A DNA stretch of 64,000 nt from Phymatolithon calcareum (Eukaryota > Rhodophyta > Florideophyceae > Hapalidiales). The stretch is taken from assembly GCA_977006965.1 (NCBI GenBank), contig OZ345363.1, positions 992,001-1,056,000 of the forward strand, in the 5' to 3' direction. The position numbers and the translations under genes were made by a program. Positions 33,357 through 44,921 of the stretch are shown piece by piece. Within the stretch, counting starts at the first letter, position 1. The number at the start of each line of letters is the position of its first letter. The notes under the pieces were generated by a model, which saw nothing but the letters and a program-made list of their open reading frames with translations, was not told where the DNA came from and searched no databases.

Positions 33357-34892
33357 ATGCCGTCCTCCGCACCCGCCTTCGTGGGCACGGCCGCCACGGC
33401 CCGTCATCCACACCGTCTCTCCCCCGCCACCTGCGCCGCGCCGCAGCCGGCACCTTGCGGCACCTTTCTCGCCGCGCGCGCCACCCCCACACGCATCCGT
33501 TTCCGCGCGCCGCTCGCGTCGAACCCGACCTCCCATGTGCCGCACAGGAGCGCGCCACGCGCCTCCGCCGCCGCGGCGGGCCGCGACAGCCTCGTGCATG
33601 TGCGTCGTGTCGGCGTCACGCTCCTCTCCCTCTGCCTGACGATCGCGGCCGAGTTGTGTGCCTCGCGCGCACTGCGAGCAGCGGGGGTGACGTTCCCCGG
33701 TTCTTTGGCGGCCATGCTCACGCTGCTGTTTGTCATCACCGCGCTGCGCGCACTGCGATTCAAGCGGGCCGCGGAGGGGCTTCGCGGTCTTTTTGCGCCC
33801 GGTGCTGCATTTCTTGCAAGATGGCTTGCAGTTTTCTTCGTGCCGAATCTTGTCATGCTTCCGCTGGCGCCGCGGCTTCCGGGCGCTGATGTGGTGAAGA
33901 TTGCCGTCGTTCTCGTTGCCGGGCTTGTCGCTTCGTTGCTGTCCACTGCTGCGGCGGCTCTTGCGCTGCGCGCCATGGCCGCGGACGGTGGGAAGGGTGA
34001 TATGGCGGGCGCTGTGGCTGTACCTGCTAAGTCGGCCCCGCCGTCGCTCACGCTGGCTGGTGCGCTGTTTCTTGGGGCTTTGGCTGCGCTTCCTGTCGCT
34101 GCGGCTACTGTTGCGCCGCAGATTGCTGTGGTGTTGTATGCGCTTTGTGTCACGCTGCTTGCGTTCTGTGTTGGACAGCGTGTACCGCGGTTGGTGCGGA
34201 CGGTTGTGCATCCGCTGGTCTCGTGCACTCTTGGTGCCCTGGGTGGTGTCGCGCTTCTGGCTTTGGTTACCGGGGCACCGTTTAATGGTGTGCTTGCGGG
34301 GTACTATGTTCGTGGTGCAGGAATGGCGTTTGGTACTTGGGGTGCCGGAAACGTTCTCGCGGCATTGCTTGGACCCGCTGTAGTGAGTTTCGCCATTCAG
34401 ATGGACGGTCGGCGCGCACTGATGCGTCAGCGAGGTGGTGAGCTTGTCGGGACGGCGTTGATTGCTACCGTGGCTGGATTATTTGGGACGGCCGGGGCGG
34501 CGCGTGCGTTGGGGATGTCGCATGGGGCACGACTTATGGTTGTTCCGCGTATGATCACGGCGCCGCTTGCGATGGCGATTGTCGATATGTTGGGCGCAGA
34601 GGCGGGCGTGGCGATGAGTGTTGTGGCACTTACCGGGTTGTTGGGTGCTAATATCGCTGCGCCGTTGCTGTCGATGTTTGGCGTAAAGGATCCCGTTGTG
34701 CGTGGACTCGCCACTGGGGCCGCTGCGCATGGATTGGGAACGGCGGCGATGGCCGATGAGCCGGCGGCATTCCCGTTTGCGGCGGTTGCTATGACGTTGG
34801 TGGGTATTTTCAGTACGTGTTTTGTGGCCGTGCCGCCGGTGCGCGCGCTTTTGTTGCGAGTTGCTTTGGGAGCGGCGGTTGTTGCCAAGTGA
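33357..34892 (+). CDS. PLGG1: Plastid glycolate/glycerate translocator (LrgA-LrgB fusion)
   Basis: An intronless 511-residue ORF. The first 75 or so residues are Ser/Ala/Arg/Pro-rich (MPSSAPAFVG...), a likely transit peptide. An LrgA-like half of four helices (around FPGSLAAMLTLLFVITALRA) and an LrgB-like half follow. The LrgB half has the family hallmark KDPVVRGLATGAAAHGLGTA, then EPAAFPFAAVAMTLVG. PLGG1 sits in the inner plastid envelope and exports photorespiratory glycolate in exchange for glycerate. Length and the fused arrangement match plant PLGG1. The start at 33357 is the first ATG of the open frame that keeps the transit peptide. The gene is strongly GC-rich at its 5' end. Confidence 0.9.
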   Translation: MPSSAPAFVGTAATARHPHRLSPATCAAPQPAPCGTFLAARATPTRIRFRAPLASNPTSHVPHRSAPRASAAAAGRDSLVHVRRVGVTLLSLCLTIAAELCASRALRAAGVTFPGSLAAMLTLLFVITALRALRFKRAAEGLRGLFAPGAAFLARWLAVFFVPNLVMLPLAPRLPGADVVKIAVVLVAGLVASLLSTAAAALALRAMAADGGKGDMAGAVAVPAKSAPPSLTLAGALFLGALAALPVAAATVAPQIAVVLYALCVTLLAFCVGQRVPRLVRTVVHPLVSCTLGALGGVALLALVTGAPFNGVLAGYYVRGAGMAFGTWGAGNVLAALLGPAVVSFAIQMDGRRALMRQRGGELVGTALIATVAGLFGTAGAARALGMSHGARLMVVPRMITAPLAMAIVDMLGAEAGVAMSVVALTGLLGANIAAPLLSMFGVKDPVVRGLATGAAAHGLGTAAMADEPAAFPFAAVAMTLVGIFSTCFVAVPPVRALLLRVALGAAVVAK

Positions 34893-35094
34893 TAGAGCTG
34901 GTTGGTTGATGTAGGAATCGCCCGAGCAAGGATATGGGTTACCAACAAACAAAGCCGAAAATGTATGTGAGGAATCTTGACGATTTATTGTGGTGTGCGT
35001 AGCGTAGCGATGCAATGCACAGTTCGTGAGAGATGACGGGGTTACTGCATCGATATGTACATCGATGATCGACGACAGACAAAATGACAAACGA

Positions 35095-35547
35095 TCATTG
35101 AATGAATATTCGGACCGCGGTGTAGACAGTGCATCCGGCGAGGTAAAAAAGACCGTACAACCCCCACAACCCTTGGTGCGGGCTGCCTCTGTAGTACCCT
35201 TTTGCATGATACACCCGCCCCACATTGTATATCAAGCCAGCAACACCCGCGCTCCAGGGACAGGATAGACCACCGAGAAGCAAGAAGGATAGAAAACCGG
35301 GATTCCATTCGAGCGAAACTTGGTGCGCTCGTTGAATGCAGTTGAACTGCGATTCAGGCTTGTTCTCATAGAGAGTAGGATAGTGCACCGAGAATTTCTT
35401 GCGCGCGATGCCCACATTGACTGCCTGCCACATGAGAATCACCCAGTTGAGCACCACATTCAATACTACCAGCGCATACCCAGGTGGGAAAACAGAGGCA
35501 GGCGCTGACTGCCACAACCACGGCGGCAATGCGGATAGGTACTCCAT
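35095..35547 (-). CDS. MGST3: Microsomal glutathione S-transferase 3-like protein (MAPEG)
   Basis: 150 residues from the ATG at 35545-35547 (MEYLSALPPW...); the frame is open upstream to 35670, but starting here gives the family length of about 150. Hallmarks are YPTLYENKPESQFNCIQRAH and QVSLEWNPGFL, the MAPEG glutathione-binding region after the first helix, and NVGRVYHAKGYYRG near the end. Four hydrophobic helices are visible. MAPEG proteins act in ER or outer organelle membranes, conjugating glutathione or reducing lipid peroxides. It is convergent with PLGG1, about 200 bp away. Confidence 0.88.
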   Translation of the reverse strand: MEYLSALPPWLWQSAPASVFPPGYALVVLNVVLNWVILMWQAVNVGIARKKFSVHYPTLYENKPESQFNCIQRAHQVSLEWNPGFLSFLLLGGLSCPWSAGVAGLIYNVGRVYHAKGYYRGSPHQGLWGLYGLFYLAGCTVYTAVRIFIQ

Positions 35548-35670
35548 TGCGCGAGAAGACCCTGCCCCAGACGCGAGGTCGACTATGGCTAGTGCATGCG
35601 GTGGTTGTACTGTAGGGACCCTTCGTTTGTGCATGTGATTTTGACTGCACCAGCTCTTCTTGTCGAACAC

Positions 35671-36262
35671 GTACGTCAGCAGGTCACATAATTTGCCAAT
35701 CTATGATTTTGCGTGCATCTAATGAGTGCACTTGAGGTTTTTTAAACCCAAACTACACCCAAAACGGGTGAAATAGTGATCATCCTCAAACTATGAACCG
35801 ATTTCCTACTCAAAATATTTGAGCTTTCTCAAAAATCAACCAATAAAAAGCGCCAAAATTTTCATTGCTTGCATCATTATCATACAGTGTACCTGAAGCT
35901 TGCACGGCGCACAGAGTCGAAGAGTTGATCCTTTGCCAACGTCTGTGGATCTCTTCGGATCAAGTACCGGACGATGACCATGAACGCTCTGCAGCAGCAG
36001 CGTGAAGAAGAAGTTTTTCTCCACTGAGCTCGAATTAGTCCGGTACATTTTAAGCAATAAACGACGACTCCACTCACTTCAACCCGTGCCACACAAAATA
36101 CAGTAGGTTTCTGTGTGTGCACACGCTTGCAAAATCCCCCGTTTTGCATTCTGCGGACGGACGGAAGTGCCTCCCACACCTAAGCTCTCTAATTTAAACG
36201 CGCTGCGTGCCATGCCTTGACGTGGCGGGCAAAACGTCCCTACAATTACTACAAAAATCTCT
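35671..36262. other. Intergenic, no gene seen
   Basis: Between MGST3 (minus) and dapA (minus). AT-rich; no supported ORF. Confidence 0.5.
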
Positions 36263-37309
36263 TCACAGCAGCCCTAAATCGCGTAACAACGCCGCCAACT
36301 TAGCCTCAACTTCCGGAGTAGCGTCCACAAGCGGCAAGCGCGGAGGCCCCACAGACCATCCAAGCAGCCTGAGCGCCGTCTTAGTCGGAATCGGATTAGT
36401 CATGCAAAATAAATCCGTGAATAACTTGGAATACCTCAAATGAATCTCCATAGCCTCCTCAACATTCCCACTTATATACTTGCGCACCATATCCTGAATC
36501 TCCTTTCCGACAAAATGGCTCGCCACCGACACAACCCCCGTAGCCCCCAACGACAAAAACGGCAGCGTAAGTGCGTCATCACCAGCATAAATATGGAAAT
36601 CATCACTTGTATTTTTCCGTATCGCCACAAGATCGTCCAGATTATCCGTCGCATGTTTCACAGCCACCACATTCTCAATCTTGCTCAACCGAGCAACAAT
36701 ATCCGGCTTCATGTCAACCCCTGTCCGTCCGGGAATATTATACAACATTAGCGGCAAATCCGGCTCGGCGGCAGCGATGGCGGCAAAATGTGCAAACATC
36801 CCCTCCTGCGGCGGCTTATTGTAGTACGGCACCACCTGCAACGTTCCGTCCAGCCCCATCTTTGCAGCTCGACGCGTCGCATCCACAGCCTCCCGCGTGC
36901 AGTTAGATCCAGCGCCTGCAATCACCTTTGCACGAGACCCTACAGCGGCACGCACAACGTTGAACAGTTCGTACTGCTCCGACCAAGTGAGGGTAGGACT
37001 TTCACCTGTTGTGCCTGCAATCACGAGCGCGTCAGATCCATTCGCAACTAGATGAGAAGCAAGCTGCTCTGCAATGTCATAGTCAACCTCCAGTCCGTTC
37101 CTCTTGAACGGAGTGATCATCGCCGTGACTACACGCCCGAATATGGGCCCGACACGCTCCTGCCGATCCATGGCTGGGACGGCAGCTACCTTCTTGTCGG
37201 TTATGGAAACCATGGCCCATTTCGCACGGGTTGCGCATCGCTGTCGTGTAGATACACGTCCATGGAACGTGCTCGTCTGAATCAGCGGTGAAATGGAGAA
37301 GGCGAGCAT
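36263..37309 (-). CDS. dapA: 4-hydroxy-tetrahydrodipicolinate synthase, plastid
   Basis: An intronless 348-residue ORF from ATG 37309. About 50 leading residues (MLAFSISPLI...) resemble a transit peptide, then the TIM-barrel core begins GRVVTAMITPFKRNGLEVDY. GTTGESPTLTWSEQ is the pyruvate-carboxylate-binding loop. The catalytic Tyr lies in LMLYNIPGRTG and the Schiff-base Lys in VVAVKHATDNL. The enzyme joins pyruvate and aspartate semialdehyde in the first committed step of lysine synthesis, and is usually feedback-inhibited by lysine. Bacterial enzymes are about 292 residues, so the core is complete. Confidence 0.95.
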   Translation of the reverse strand: MLAFSISPLIQTSTFHGRVSTRQRCATRAKWAMVSITDKKVAAVPAMDRQERVGPIFGRVVTAMITPFKRNGLEVDYDIAEQLASHLVANGSDALVIAGTTGESPTLTWSEQYELFNVVRAAVGSRAKVIAGAGSNCTREAVDATRRAAKMGLDGTLQVVPYYNKPPQEGMFAHFAAIAAAEPDLPLMLYNIPGRTGVDMKPDIVARLSKIENVVAVKHATDNLDDLVAIRKNTSDDFHIYAGDDALTLPFLSLGATGVVSVASHFVGKEIQDMVRKYISGNVEEAMEIHLRYSKLFTDLFCMTNPIPTKTALRLLGWSVGPPRLPLVDATPEVEAKLAALLRDLGLL

Positions 37310-39052
37310 CGCGACAGACGGAATGAGGCCGTGTTCCGGAAAATACTGCCTTCACTGAGCCTGGAGATGGGACGTGTTCCGAGAGTTGATCGTTGGGGAG
37401 AGCGCGGGCGGGGCGGACCGGGGCGTGGCGCGACGCGAGCCCCAACGAAATGATCCAGGGGAGAAATATAAACGCTGAAAAGTGCGGGAGATCCAGCTAT
37501 CATACCCACGTGGTTGTTTCGGACGTGAATTTATTACTGTATACATTCACCGACGAATAGCGCAAATAAACATCATGGTGAGCCTCCACGCTGATGTGGA
37601 ACGGCGAACAGATTTTCCCATTGGAGTGGATCCTCAGTATCACTGTGAGGGTGCAAACAGCGTAAGTAGTTGCGCGTGTCGTTTCCTCAGCACAAGATAT
37701 TCTTGCTCGCCATTACCGAGTAGACAAAATTATTATTGCGTTGGCGCTGGAGGACATTGGGTACTGTAGGTCACCTTCAGTGTGGAGAATTACGTATCAT
37801 AATCTCAACTCGTTGGTGGGGCTTCCACCTGGGCTTCTACGATCTTTACTGTAGAATTTTAGCCGCCAGAAATGCTAGCATACACGTCGTCAAAACTTTT
37901 GTTCCTTTTCTGTATACTGTAATTGGAAGACATTGCACATCTAAATTACAGTACTTTGTCGCACCGATGCTGAAGCAAATATAACCTGAGCTGAATGAAA
38001 TTTCAGCTCGAAGTGCATCTCCCCCTGCGAGTACTTTGCATTCAGATCGCTTCATTAATGAATGACTTCCTAATCCACTAACAAGAGCTTCAGAGATTGC
38101 GAAAGTTTACTTTCCGTTCGTTTTCAAAATTACAGTTATCTGGAGAACTGGTGTAGAAAAAATGCACGCTTTGACTATTTGAAAGCGTTCTTGATATCTT
38201 TTTAAAAAACTATTGATTTTTTCGGTTGTTGGAGATTTTAAATCCACGGATTGCACTCCCAAGAGATGGAGGAACTTTCGGCGAAGCGAACCCAGAACGT
38301 GAAGGAAAGGACATTTGAAACGCATATCACTGGGAGCTAGAATGTGTAACAGATAAATGGACTTCTCTAACGCACCATCACATTCAATCCAAACAAAACA
38401 GAACTGAAATACATCTCCACAACGAACGATCAGTTGGGCAGTAAGCCTCGCATGGAAAGAGATGTCACATCTTCGAGATGTGGCCGAGCTAGTCTGCCAG
38501 TCACACGCTGATCTCGCGAGTTCGGCATATGAAACCATTCACAACTTGACTATTTCTGTTGCGGCCAGTGGATGCATCTACAGTCCCTCCATTTTTGCAT
38601 CTACGCATTTTGCAGTCACCGCAAGACGATCTATCTAGAGACGTGCACAACCAAGAATGATGAGTACTGTACAGGTACTGTAACCAGTCCTTGAAGCTCC
38701 GTTGAAGATCTCACGGCCCCTGATGACGAGTTAATTCATGCACAGTGCAAGGATTCTGCAAACACAAGAGCGCGATAAGAGTACAAGATCCCTAAGTTTG
38801 CAAGTTGTTTATTCTTAATACACATGAGAGTAGCTATCTATTGTATGCCGTGTGTTGATCGCCTTGAAGAGGGCTTTCTCACCAATTCTAAGCAGAATAT
38901 ACCGCGCAACGTCTGGGCATTGATTCCGCACGCACCTAAACATAAGTTCATCACCCGTTTGCAAAAAAGAAGTCGCTGCGATGATCGAAGCAGATCCCTC
39001 CTCGAGGAGTTAGATTATGCTACCAAACAGCCCCCACCACTGAGCCAAACAT
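37310..39052. other. Long intergenic region
   Basis: No supported gene. A 143-codon minus-strand ORF (38107-38538) lacks motifs. TACAGTA/TACTGTA heptamers are dense here (for example near 37545, 37765, 37850, 37916, 37950 and 38668). Confidence 0.5.
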
Positions 39053-40771
39053 TTACCCCATCATGCTAGTCGTCGGCTGCATTCCACCATGCATGTCCAC
39101 GCTGTAGCTGTACGCCACAAGGAAATCCGCCGGGATAGGTTGTGATGCCAGATTCAATGGCGGCCACAACGATGATTCAGTGTACGATGGTTCGTCATTG
39201 TCCGGATCCATACGGATATCCCGCCATTCCTCCTGGTCAAAGTTACGCAGGTCGCCGAGCTCCGGATCGGGTAGATCGTTAATCACATCGGCCGGGGTCT
39301 TACCAGACGAGAGTGCCTCCCAGTCAACTCCCTTGAAGAAGGGATGCGCACACACTTCCATAATACCCTGCGGTCCACAACCGAGTCTTCGCTCAGGGTT
39401 AGTTTCGATAAGAGATGTTACAAGAGAAATCGCATTCTCTGACATTATGTCATTGTACCAAATAATAGGTTCCTTGCTGGCAAACACCTGGTCACGCGCT
39501 TCTTGCAATGAAGCGGCGACGCGTGGAGGACGGCCGATCATGATATGGTACAGGAAAGTACCGAGCGCCCACAAATCACAGGAGAGACCATAGCCTGTTT
39601 CAGCCAGAATCTCAGCAGCAGCGTACGAAAACGTTCCACAAACTGTGCGCGTAAGCGGTACTGTGGGATCAAGAAATTTGCAAAGCCCGAAATCGGCGAG
39701 TCGGACACGCCCCTTTGAATCCAGCAGGACATTTTCGGGCTTGAGATCCCGGAAGACAACGCTTTTGCGGTGCAGAGTTCGCAGACCAAGTAGAACCTGT
39801 GCGGTGATCGTCTTTGCAAGCTCTTCTGACACGCCGCCGCCGTGCTTATCGACGAAAGTGTAGACATCTCCACCTTCGCAAAATTCCGTGGCGAGATAAA
39901 AGGAGTCGCGGGTCTGGAATGCATGGCGAAGTCCGACGATGTAATTCGCCCCATTCATTGCTTCGTGTGCCAATCTTTCGTCAACAGCATGACGAAAATC
40001 ACAGGGTTTCTTGACTGCATTGTTCGAGGTTTTCCTCATGCATTTGAGGGCGAGCTTCTGATTTGTCTTGAGATCGCGAACGAGGAACACCTTTCCAGAA
40101 GCCCCTTCACCGATCGGCGCAATGACCTGAAAGTCGCGCAGACGAGGTTGACGGGTAAGACTAATGATGCGTAGAACATCGGACCATCTTTCAGCCTCGA
40201 GCTCGGACGGAAAACGCATCTGAAGGGTGTATCCATTTTTGGAGATATTGACATTGTGTTCGACAGCCCCTTTGCGATTGACAATAGTGTCTGCGGATGA
40301 CACCGCGCATCCGACAGGGCTAAAGATCTCCCGCACTGGGCCGCCTTTGGAATCACAAAGCAGAACGAGGTTACCGCGTGCCTCTGCATAAAACTTGGTA
40401 AAATTACGCCTCTGAATCCACTTGGCGAAGGATCGCGGGGCACCAGGGCCATGATGAAGAGCAGTGAAAACGCATCCTTCGATACGAACGGCCATCTTGG
40501 AGATGAGAGCGAGCGGATGAAAATGCAGTGCAGCGTGAACCGGATCAACATGGGTCATTGTACCCTCCTCTCGCCCAGGGGGTGCTCGACGTGGATTCCA
40601 TCCCGAAGCAACAGCGACATTTGCGAGAGTACCGCGTGGTCGGCGCCGGAACGACGCGCGTGAACCCTCGTTCGCAAGGACATCTTCGGAGCGAGAGGCA
40701 ACGCGCTCGCGAAGCGCACGTAAACTGAAGCGTCTCGGGAGACTGTTTGTGGTGGCAGTAGAGGTGGCCAT
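39053..40771 (-). CDS. PH-domain AGC-family Ser/Thr kinase (Akt-like layout)
   Basis: 572 residues from ATG 40771 (MATSTATTNS...); the frame is open 96 codons further but that part reads like 5' UTR. PH-like domain about residues 93-205. The kinase domain starts near 214: glycine loop GEGASGKVFLV, Lys in LALKCM, catalytic loop VVFRDLKPENVLL, metal site ADFGLCKF, T-loop TRTVCGTFSYAAAEIL. The C-terminal tail has RNFDQEEW and ends near FLVAYSYS, like the AGC turn and hydrophobic motifs. An N-terminal PH plus AGC kinase is the Akt/PKB layout, where PH binds phosphoinositides. Oddity: the usual APE reads AAE, and the loop has FRD where AGC kinases mostly have YRD. No intron. Confidence 0.85.
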   Translation of the reverse strand: MATSTATTNSLPRRFSLRALRERVASRSEDVLANEGSRASFRRRPRGTLANVAVASGWNPRRAPPGREEGTMTHVDPVHAALHFHPLALISKMAVRIEGCVFTALHHGPGAPRSFAKWIQRRNFTKFYAEARGNLVLLCDSKGGPVREIFSPVGCAVSSADTIVNRKGAVEHNVNISKNGYTLQMRFPSELEAERWSDVLRIISLTRQPRLRDFQVIAPIGEGASGKVFLVRDLKTNQKLALKCMRKTSNNAVKKPCDFRHAVDERLAHEAMNGANYIVGLRHAFQTRDSFYLATEFCEGGDVYTFVDKHGGGVSEELAKTITAQVLLGLRTLHRKSVVFRDLKPENVLLDSKGRVRLADFGLCKFLDPTVPLTRTVCGTFSYAAAEILAETGYGLSCDLWALGTFLYHIMIGRPPRVAASLQEARDQVFASKEPIIWYNDIMSENAISLVTSLIETNPERRLGCGPQGIMEVCAHPFFKGVDWEALSSGKTPADVINDLPDPELGDLRNFDQEEWRDIRMDPDNDEPSYTESSLWPPLNLASQPIPADFLVAYSYSVDMHGGMQPTTSMMG

Positions 40772-43261
40772 CTGAATGTGGTGCGTTGCGGGGACGCGGT
40801 GGCTTAGCGGTGATGGGGGTGCGGCGGGAAGAGCGATGGCTGCATTGGGGCTTTGAGGGCTTTTGAAATGGAGGTCAATGCAGGGTATGAAGCGGACGTG
40901 GGGCACGGGGCAGGGCAGGGTGGGCCACGTGGATAGCGTTTGATAGATGCGCAACGGCCTGATTGGGGAGTATTTTGAGGTCGCGGTGATTGGGCGCGGG
41001 CATCCTATTCGGGATAAGGTAAGGCGGTATGATAGTGGGCATACGCTTGAAATATTCAAATTGCGATGGACGGAGGATGTGGAAAGTATCGAATTTGGGG
41101 CGATTGGCGGCTAACGTTACATGGTGCAATTGCGTCATTGGAAAATTGAACGTCAGCTTACAACTTCATCATGCTAGCTGACGTTCCATGTGCGAACTCG
41201 GGCCTTTTCGCAAGGCGCGAGCACGGGTGAAAAATTTGGGGAGCCTTCATTACGCTGTATGCCGAGGGTGCCGTTGGGGAGAATTGGGCTGCGATCATGT
41301 TCAGCTCGCAGGACTGAGGGTGTATTACGGTGTGAATGGGCGCTTAGGATCGGATCGTATTAGATTATGGAGTGGAATGCGTTTCCAGTGATGCCTTATT
41401 CGGATTCAGAAATTATGGTACCAGGCATTTGATAGTGATGTATACTGGGTTTCGGGTTCTCGAGTACTTGCCTATGTTCAATTCTTATGGATACTTTATC
41501 CCTTCCAAGGGGATGAAGTATCCACAAGAAACAGTATCGGTAACAACAGAGGATAAGGACTGCATTATTTTCTTTTCTCGGACGGTGTATCCGAATGAGT
41601 CTTTGACAATGATATCTGACGGTCGAGAATAAGAAATAGTGTAGACAGGGACCGAAGGGGGACTCTTGGAGAGATAACAAAGGTAATATTCTGTAATCAA
41701 TATCACCAAATCTAAGATTATATATAAATTACCTCATCGCCCCACGAATCCTTGGCTTCATAAAGCTAAGAAGAGCAGGCGAGCAGTGGCGCCCTAATTT
41801 ACGCGGGGCACCGAGTTTGCGGTGCACTTCCACATGCGAACGGAACGATTTACAGACCGAGGTCGTACGTATGACAATGATAGGGTCAAATTTGGAACAA
41901 TGTCATGGCGCACGGCGCCGCCGCCAATTCAAAGATCGCAATCAGCTTGGCTTCGTCGCCGGCACACACGGGGCTCATAAATTTATTACAGTCCTCTTTA
42001 GTCCTAGTAGTCAGCGTCCCACATAGCGGCAGCGGCATTGATACTGCCTCGCAGATGCGGAGCGGATTCAAAGGATGCACCTTGCGCATGAACAGCTAGT
42101 ACAGTATGCCGAGTTGAAATAATTGCAACCTGGCATGGCAGTCTTTACGGCCCGATAATTACAAACCATCTGAAACAGGACTGGAAAGCGCGGCCGCCAG
42201 TTGGGTTTAACCTCTCCACAATCATTCATGAGCGTCTGGACCGACCGTTAGCGCGGACTCAATGCGCACCAAGGTATGTACGCGTCATTACTGCACCAAA
42301 TTGGATGATCCCTTCTGTATTGCATCCTGTGCACCACTCATCGCATCGCGTGTTGATCCTTGACTTGGAACCCAATGATCAATGCTGAAACAAGCATCAC
42401 GATCCGGATCGGTGCACCGACGGCGACAGCTGCAATCGTGGAATTCCCTTTGAGCATCTTCTCACACACACACGGATCGAAGCGAAATTTTGACATCCCC
42501 TCCACATTTGCTTCCGGCTCCACTCTACAGTATTAGCGACCATTGCACGTGGGCGCGATGCCCACTGGCTGTTGCAGCCTGACGAGGAGTGTATATCGAT
42601 AACGTTTATATTTTCAAATTTATCTGTGCAGTACAACAGCCGAGCATCGCCGTGTTTCCCCTCGACGAGTATGAGATTGCCGAGTACGAGTAGTTGTGCG
42701 GACAGACAAACCTACAATAATCGTCCCGAGCTAATACTCGTACCCAAGCCTCTGCCTTCCCGCCAACTGATCCTTGCCGTGATCGGAAGCATCCTGCTTG
42801 TGTTTCCAAATGACGCGCTTTGTTGCAACTGTGCGAATCTGGCCCGCTGCGCAGCGCTAATTCAACCATTGGAAGAGATGGACACTCTCGAACCTGCCTG
42901 GGCCCGACGGCATCGTGTGTGTGTGTGTGTGTCGCATCGCCACGATATCAGATGCGGCATGATGTCGCATCTGGCCCGTCCCGCAGCGGCCTTTTGGTCA
43001 CATTTGCTGCGCAAGTCGACTGCGCATCGCACGTGGTCCTCGAAAGTAGCCTTCGCACAGGGCCATGCTGTATCGTAATAACCGAGTAAGCATGATGCTC
43101 AAATATTGCATCGCACCTTTAGCGATCGATAGGCTGTCCTTCAGTACGCTACAGTACTGTAGGAACACGTCAGCGATCTCAGACAGATCCCGAAAATTAA
43201 ATCAAAAATCTCATAACTTGGTAAAACTCAAACCGCTCTCAATCCGTCGTCACGTGCAGCG
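40772..43261. other. Long intergenic region
   Basis: No supported gene. It contains the kinase 5' region, an imperfect hairpin at about 41487-41524 (GGATACTT...AAGTATCC) and, at about 42990-43080, sequence related to the segmental duplications at 48090-48165 and 56830-56915. Confidence 0.5.
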
Positions 43262-44158
43262 ATGGCCGGCAACGTGGTGTACGCTCTCGACTTCGACGGC
43301 GTCATCTGCGACAGCGTTGGCGAGAGTAGCATCAGCGCCATCCGCACCGCGGCCGAGCTATGGGGCGGCGCCGCGCTCAAGGCCGCGTCGGAGGTCGATG
43401 GCGGTCTCGCGTGGCTCTTGCGGGCGCTGCGGAAAACTAGACCGGCTGTGGAAACCGGGTATGAGAACGTGCTGATGGCGCGTGCGCTTTGCGAGGCCGG
43501 TGAGGAAGATGCAGACAAGCTCGCAGATCGAATCGTGAACAACTGGCCGGAGTTACGAGCGTCGTACTGCGAGGAGTGGGAGGTAGACCGCGAGGTGCTC
43601 ATTGAAGCTTTCGGAAGTACGAGGGACAAGTGGATTGAGAATGATCTCGATTCATGGCTCGGGGCGAATCATTTGTAAGTTTACACTTGAATGCCGGGTA
43701 TGAAATGGAGGACAGAATGTTCATTCTAACAAATCGTACTCTGAATTTTGTACCTGTGGTGACCTGGCAGGTTTCCTGGTGTGGCAGATGCGCTTAATTT
43801 TTCCTCGGTTGATGTTTACATTCTTACAACGAAGCAGAAGCGTTTTTGTGAGCTGCTTCTACAGCGGTATGGGGTTCAAAAGGTTCCACCGGAGCGTATT
43901 TTCGGGTATGGGTCCGGGTCAAAGATATCGACATTGAAGAAAATTGTGAATTTGCCAGAGTCGAAGGGACGAACCGTAGCGTTTGTGGAGGATCGGTTTG
44001 AAACTTTGGAGGAAACTTCTCTGAGTATGCTCGGACAACCGGTGGAACTATTCTTGGCATCGTGGGGATACAATACGGAGAAGAGGAGGGAAGAAGCGAG
44101 TAAGCATCCTTTTATTAAGGTTATTGACTTGCAGACATTTGTGACAAAGTTTCAGTGA
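43262..44158 (+). CDS. HAD-superfamily hydrolase, two exons
   Basis: Exons 43262-43674 and 43771-44158 (96-bp GTAAGT...GGCAG intron) encode 266 residues; the join reads NHLFPGVADALNF. Motif I is YALDFDGVICDS (Asp10 nucleophile, Asp12 acid/base). The second exon has VYILTTKQKRF (motif II Thr region) and VAFVEDRFETLEE (motif IV acidic residues). The cap lies between. These features mark a phosphatase-type HAD hydrolase of a kind also found in plants and cyanobacteria; the substrate is unknown. Two decayed part-copies of exon 1 lie at 48246 and 57095. Confidence 0.85.
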
Positions 44159-44900
44159 TGGCGGAACGTGTGTGGGGTGATGGTAACATATTACGGCTGT
44201 AAAGAAAGTCCCGCGAGACAGTGAATCAGTATCGTGTTGATTAGGGCCATTGGGCGGTCGTGTACAGTACTGCATAGAACAGATGTCTTGCTCATCAGTT
44301 GCAGATTGGCATGGCTTGTCTTCCTAAACTGCCTTCCGTCTCGAAATGACATGAGGTCCAGTACAGTACCTGCACTGCGGAAGCAGAAAGCTGGGGAGAT
44401 GTGCTGGAATGGTCAAAATTACTTCGTCGTCGGATCGATCGGCTCACATCCACTGGTTGGGTGCTGGTGTGTAAGCAGCAGCGACTTTAACGGCACTTTT
44501 TTCAAACCTGGCACGGCGCCTGCCATGGCAACAACAAAGCGGTATTGTCTTTTTGAGTTTACCACGCACAATGGAAATATTCCAAAAGTGGCCTTGTTTT
44601 GGTTATGCAATTGCTTGCATCTAGTATTATAATTTTTGCATAAACTGCACCATCGCCGAGGTCTACAGTATTGTACACGTCGTGGTGACAAAAGGCGGGC
44701 GAGACGGAGGAGTGCACTTTGCGCAATAGCGGTACGTATAGTTACACAACTGTACTACGGTACACTATTCATCTCCATCAAGTTGAATCCGAATTCGATG
44801 GGGATGGATCCATAGATTTTCTCGATAGATCCGGCAACATTTTTGTTGCATTCAAATCCAGTGGCAGTAAATTTACAGTACTAGCGACTAGAAAAGGACG
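44159..44900. other. Intergenic, no gene seen
   Basis: No supported ORF. Several TACAGTA/GTACAGTAC motifs (about 44265, 44360, 44668, 44876). Confidence 0.5.
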
Positions 44901-44921
44901 CTAGTGTCTATGTGACGAACA

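Noticed and set aside
33285-34228. Long minus-strand ORFs opposite PLGG1
   Set aside because: Shadows of a GC-rich gene; composition is Arg/Gly/Ala low complexity and they lack motifs.
38107-38538. 143-codon minus-strand ORF
   Set aside because: No family motif, AT-rich context and no splice partners.
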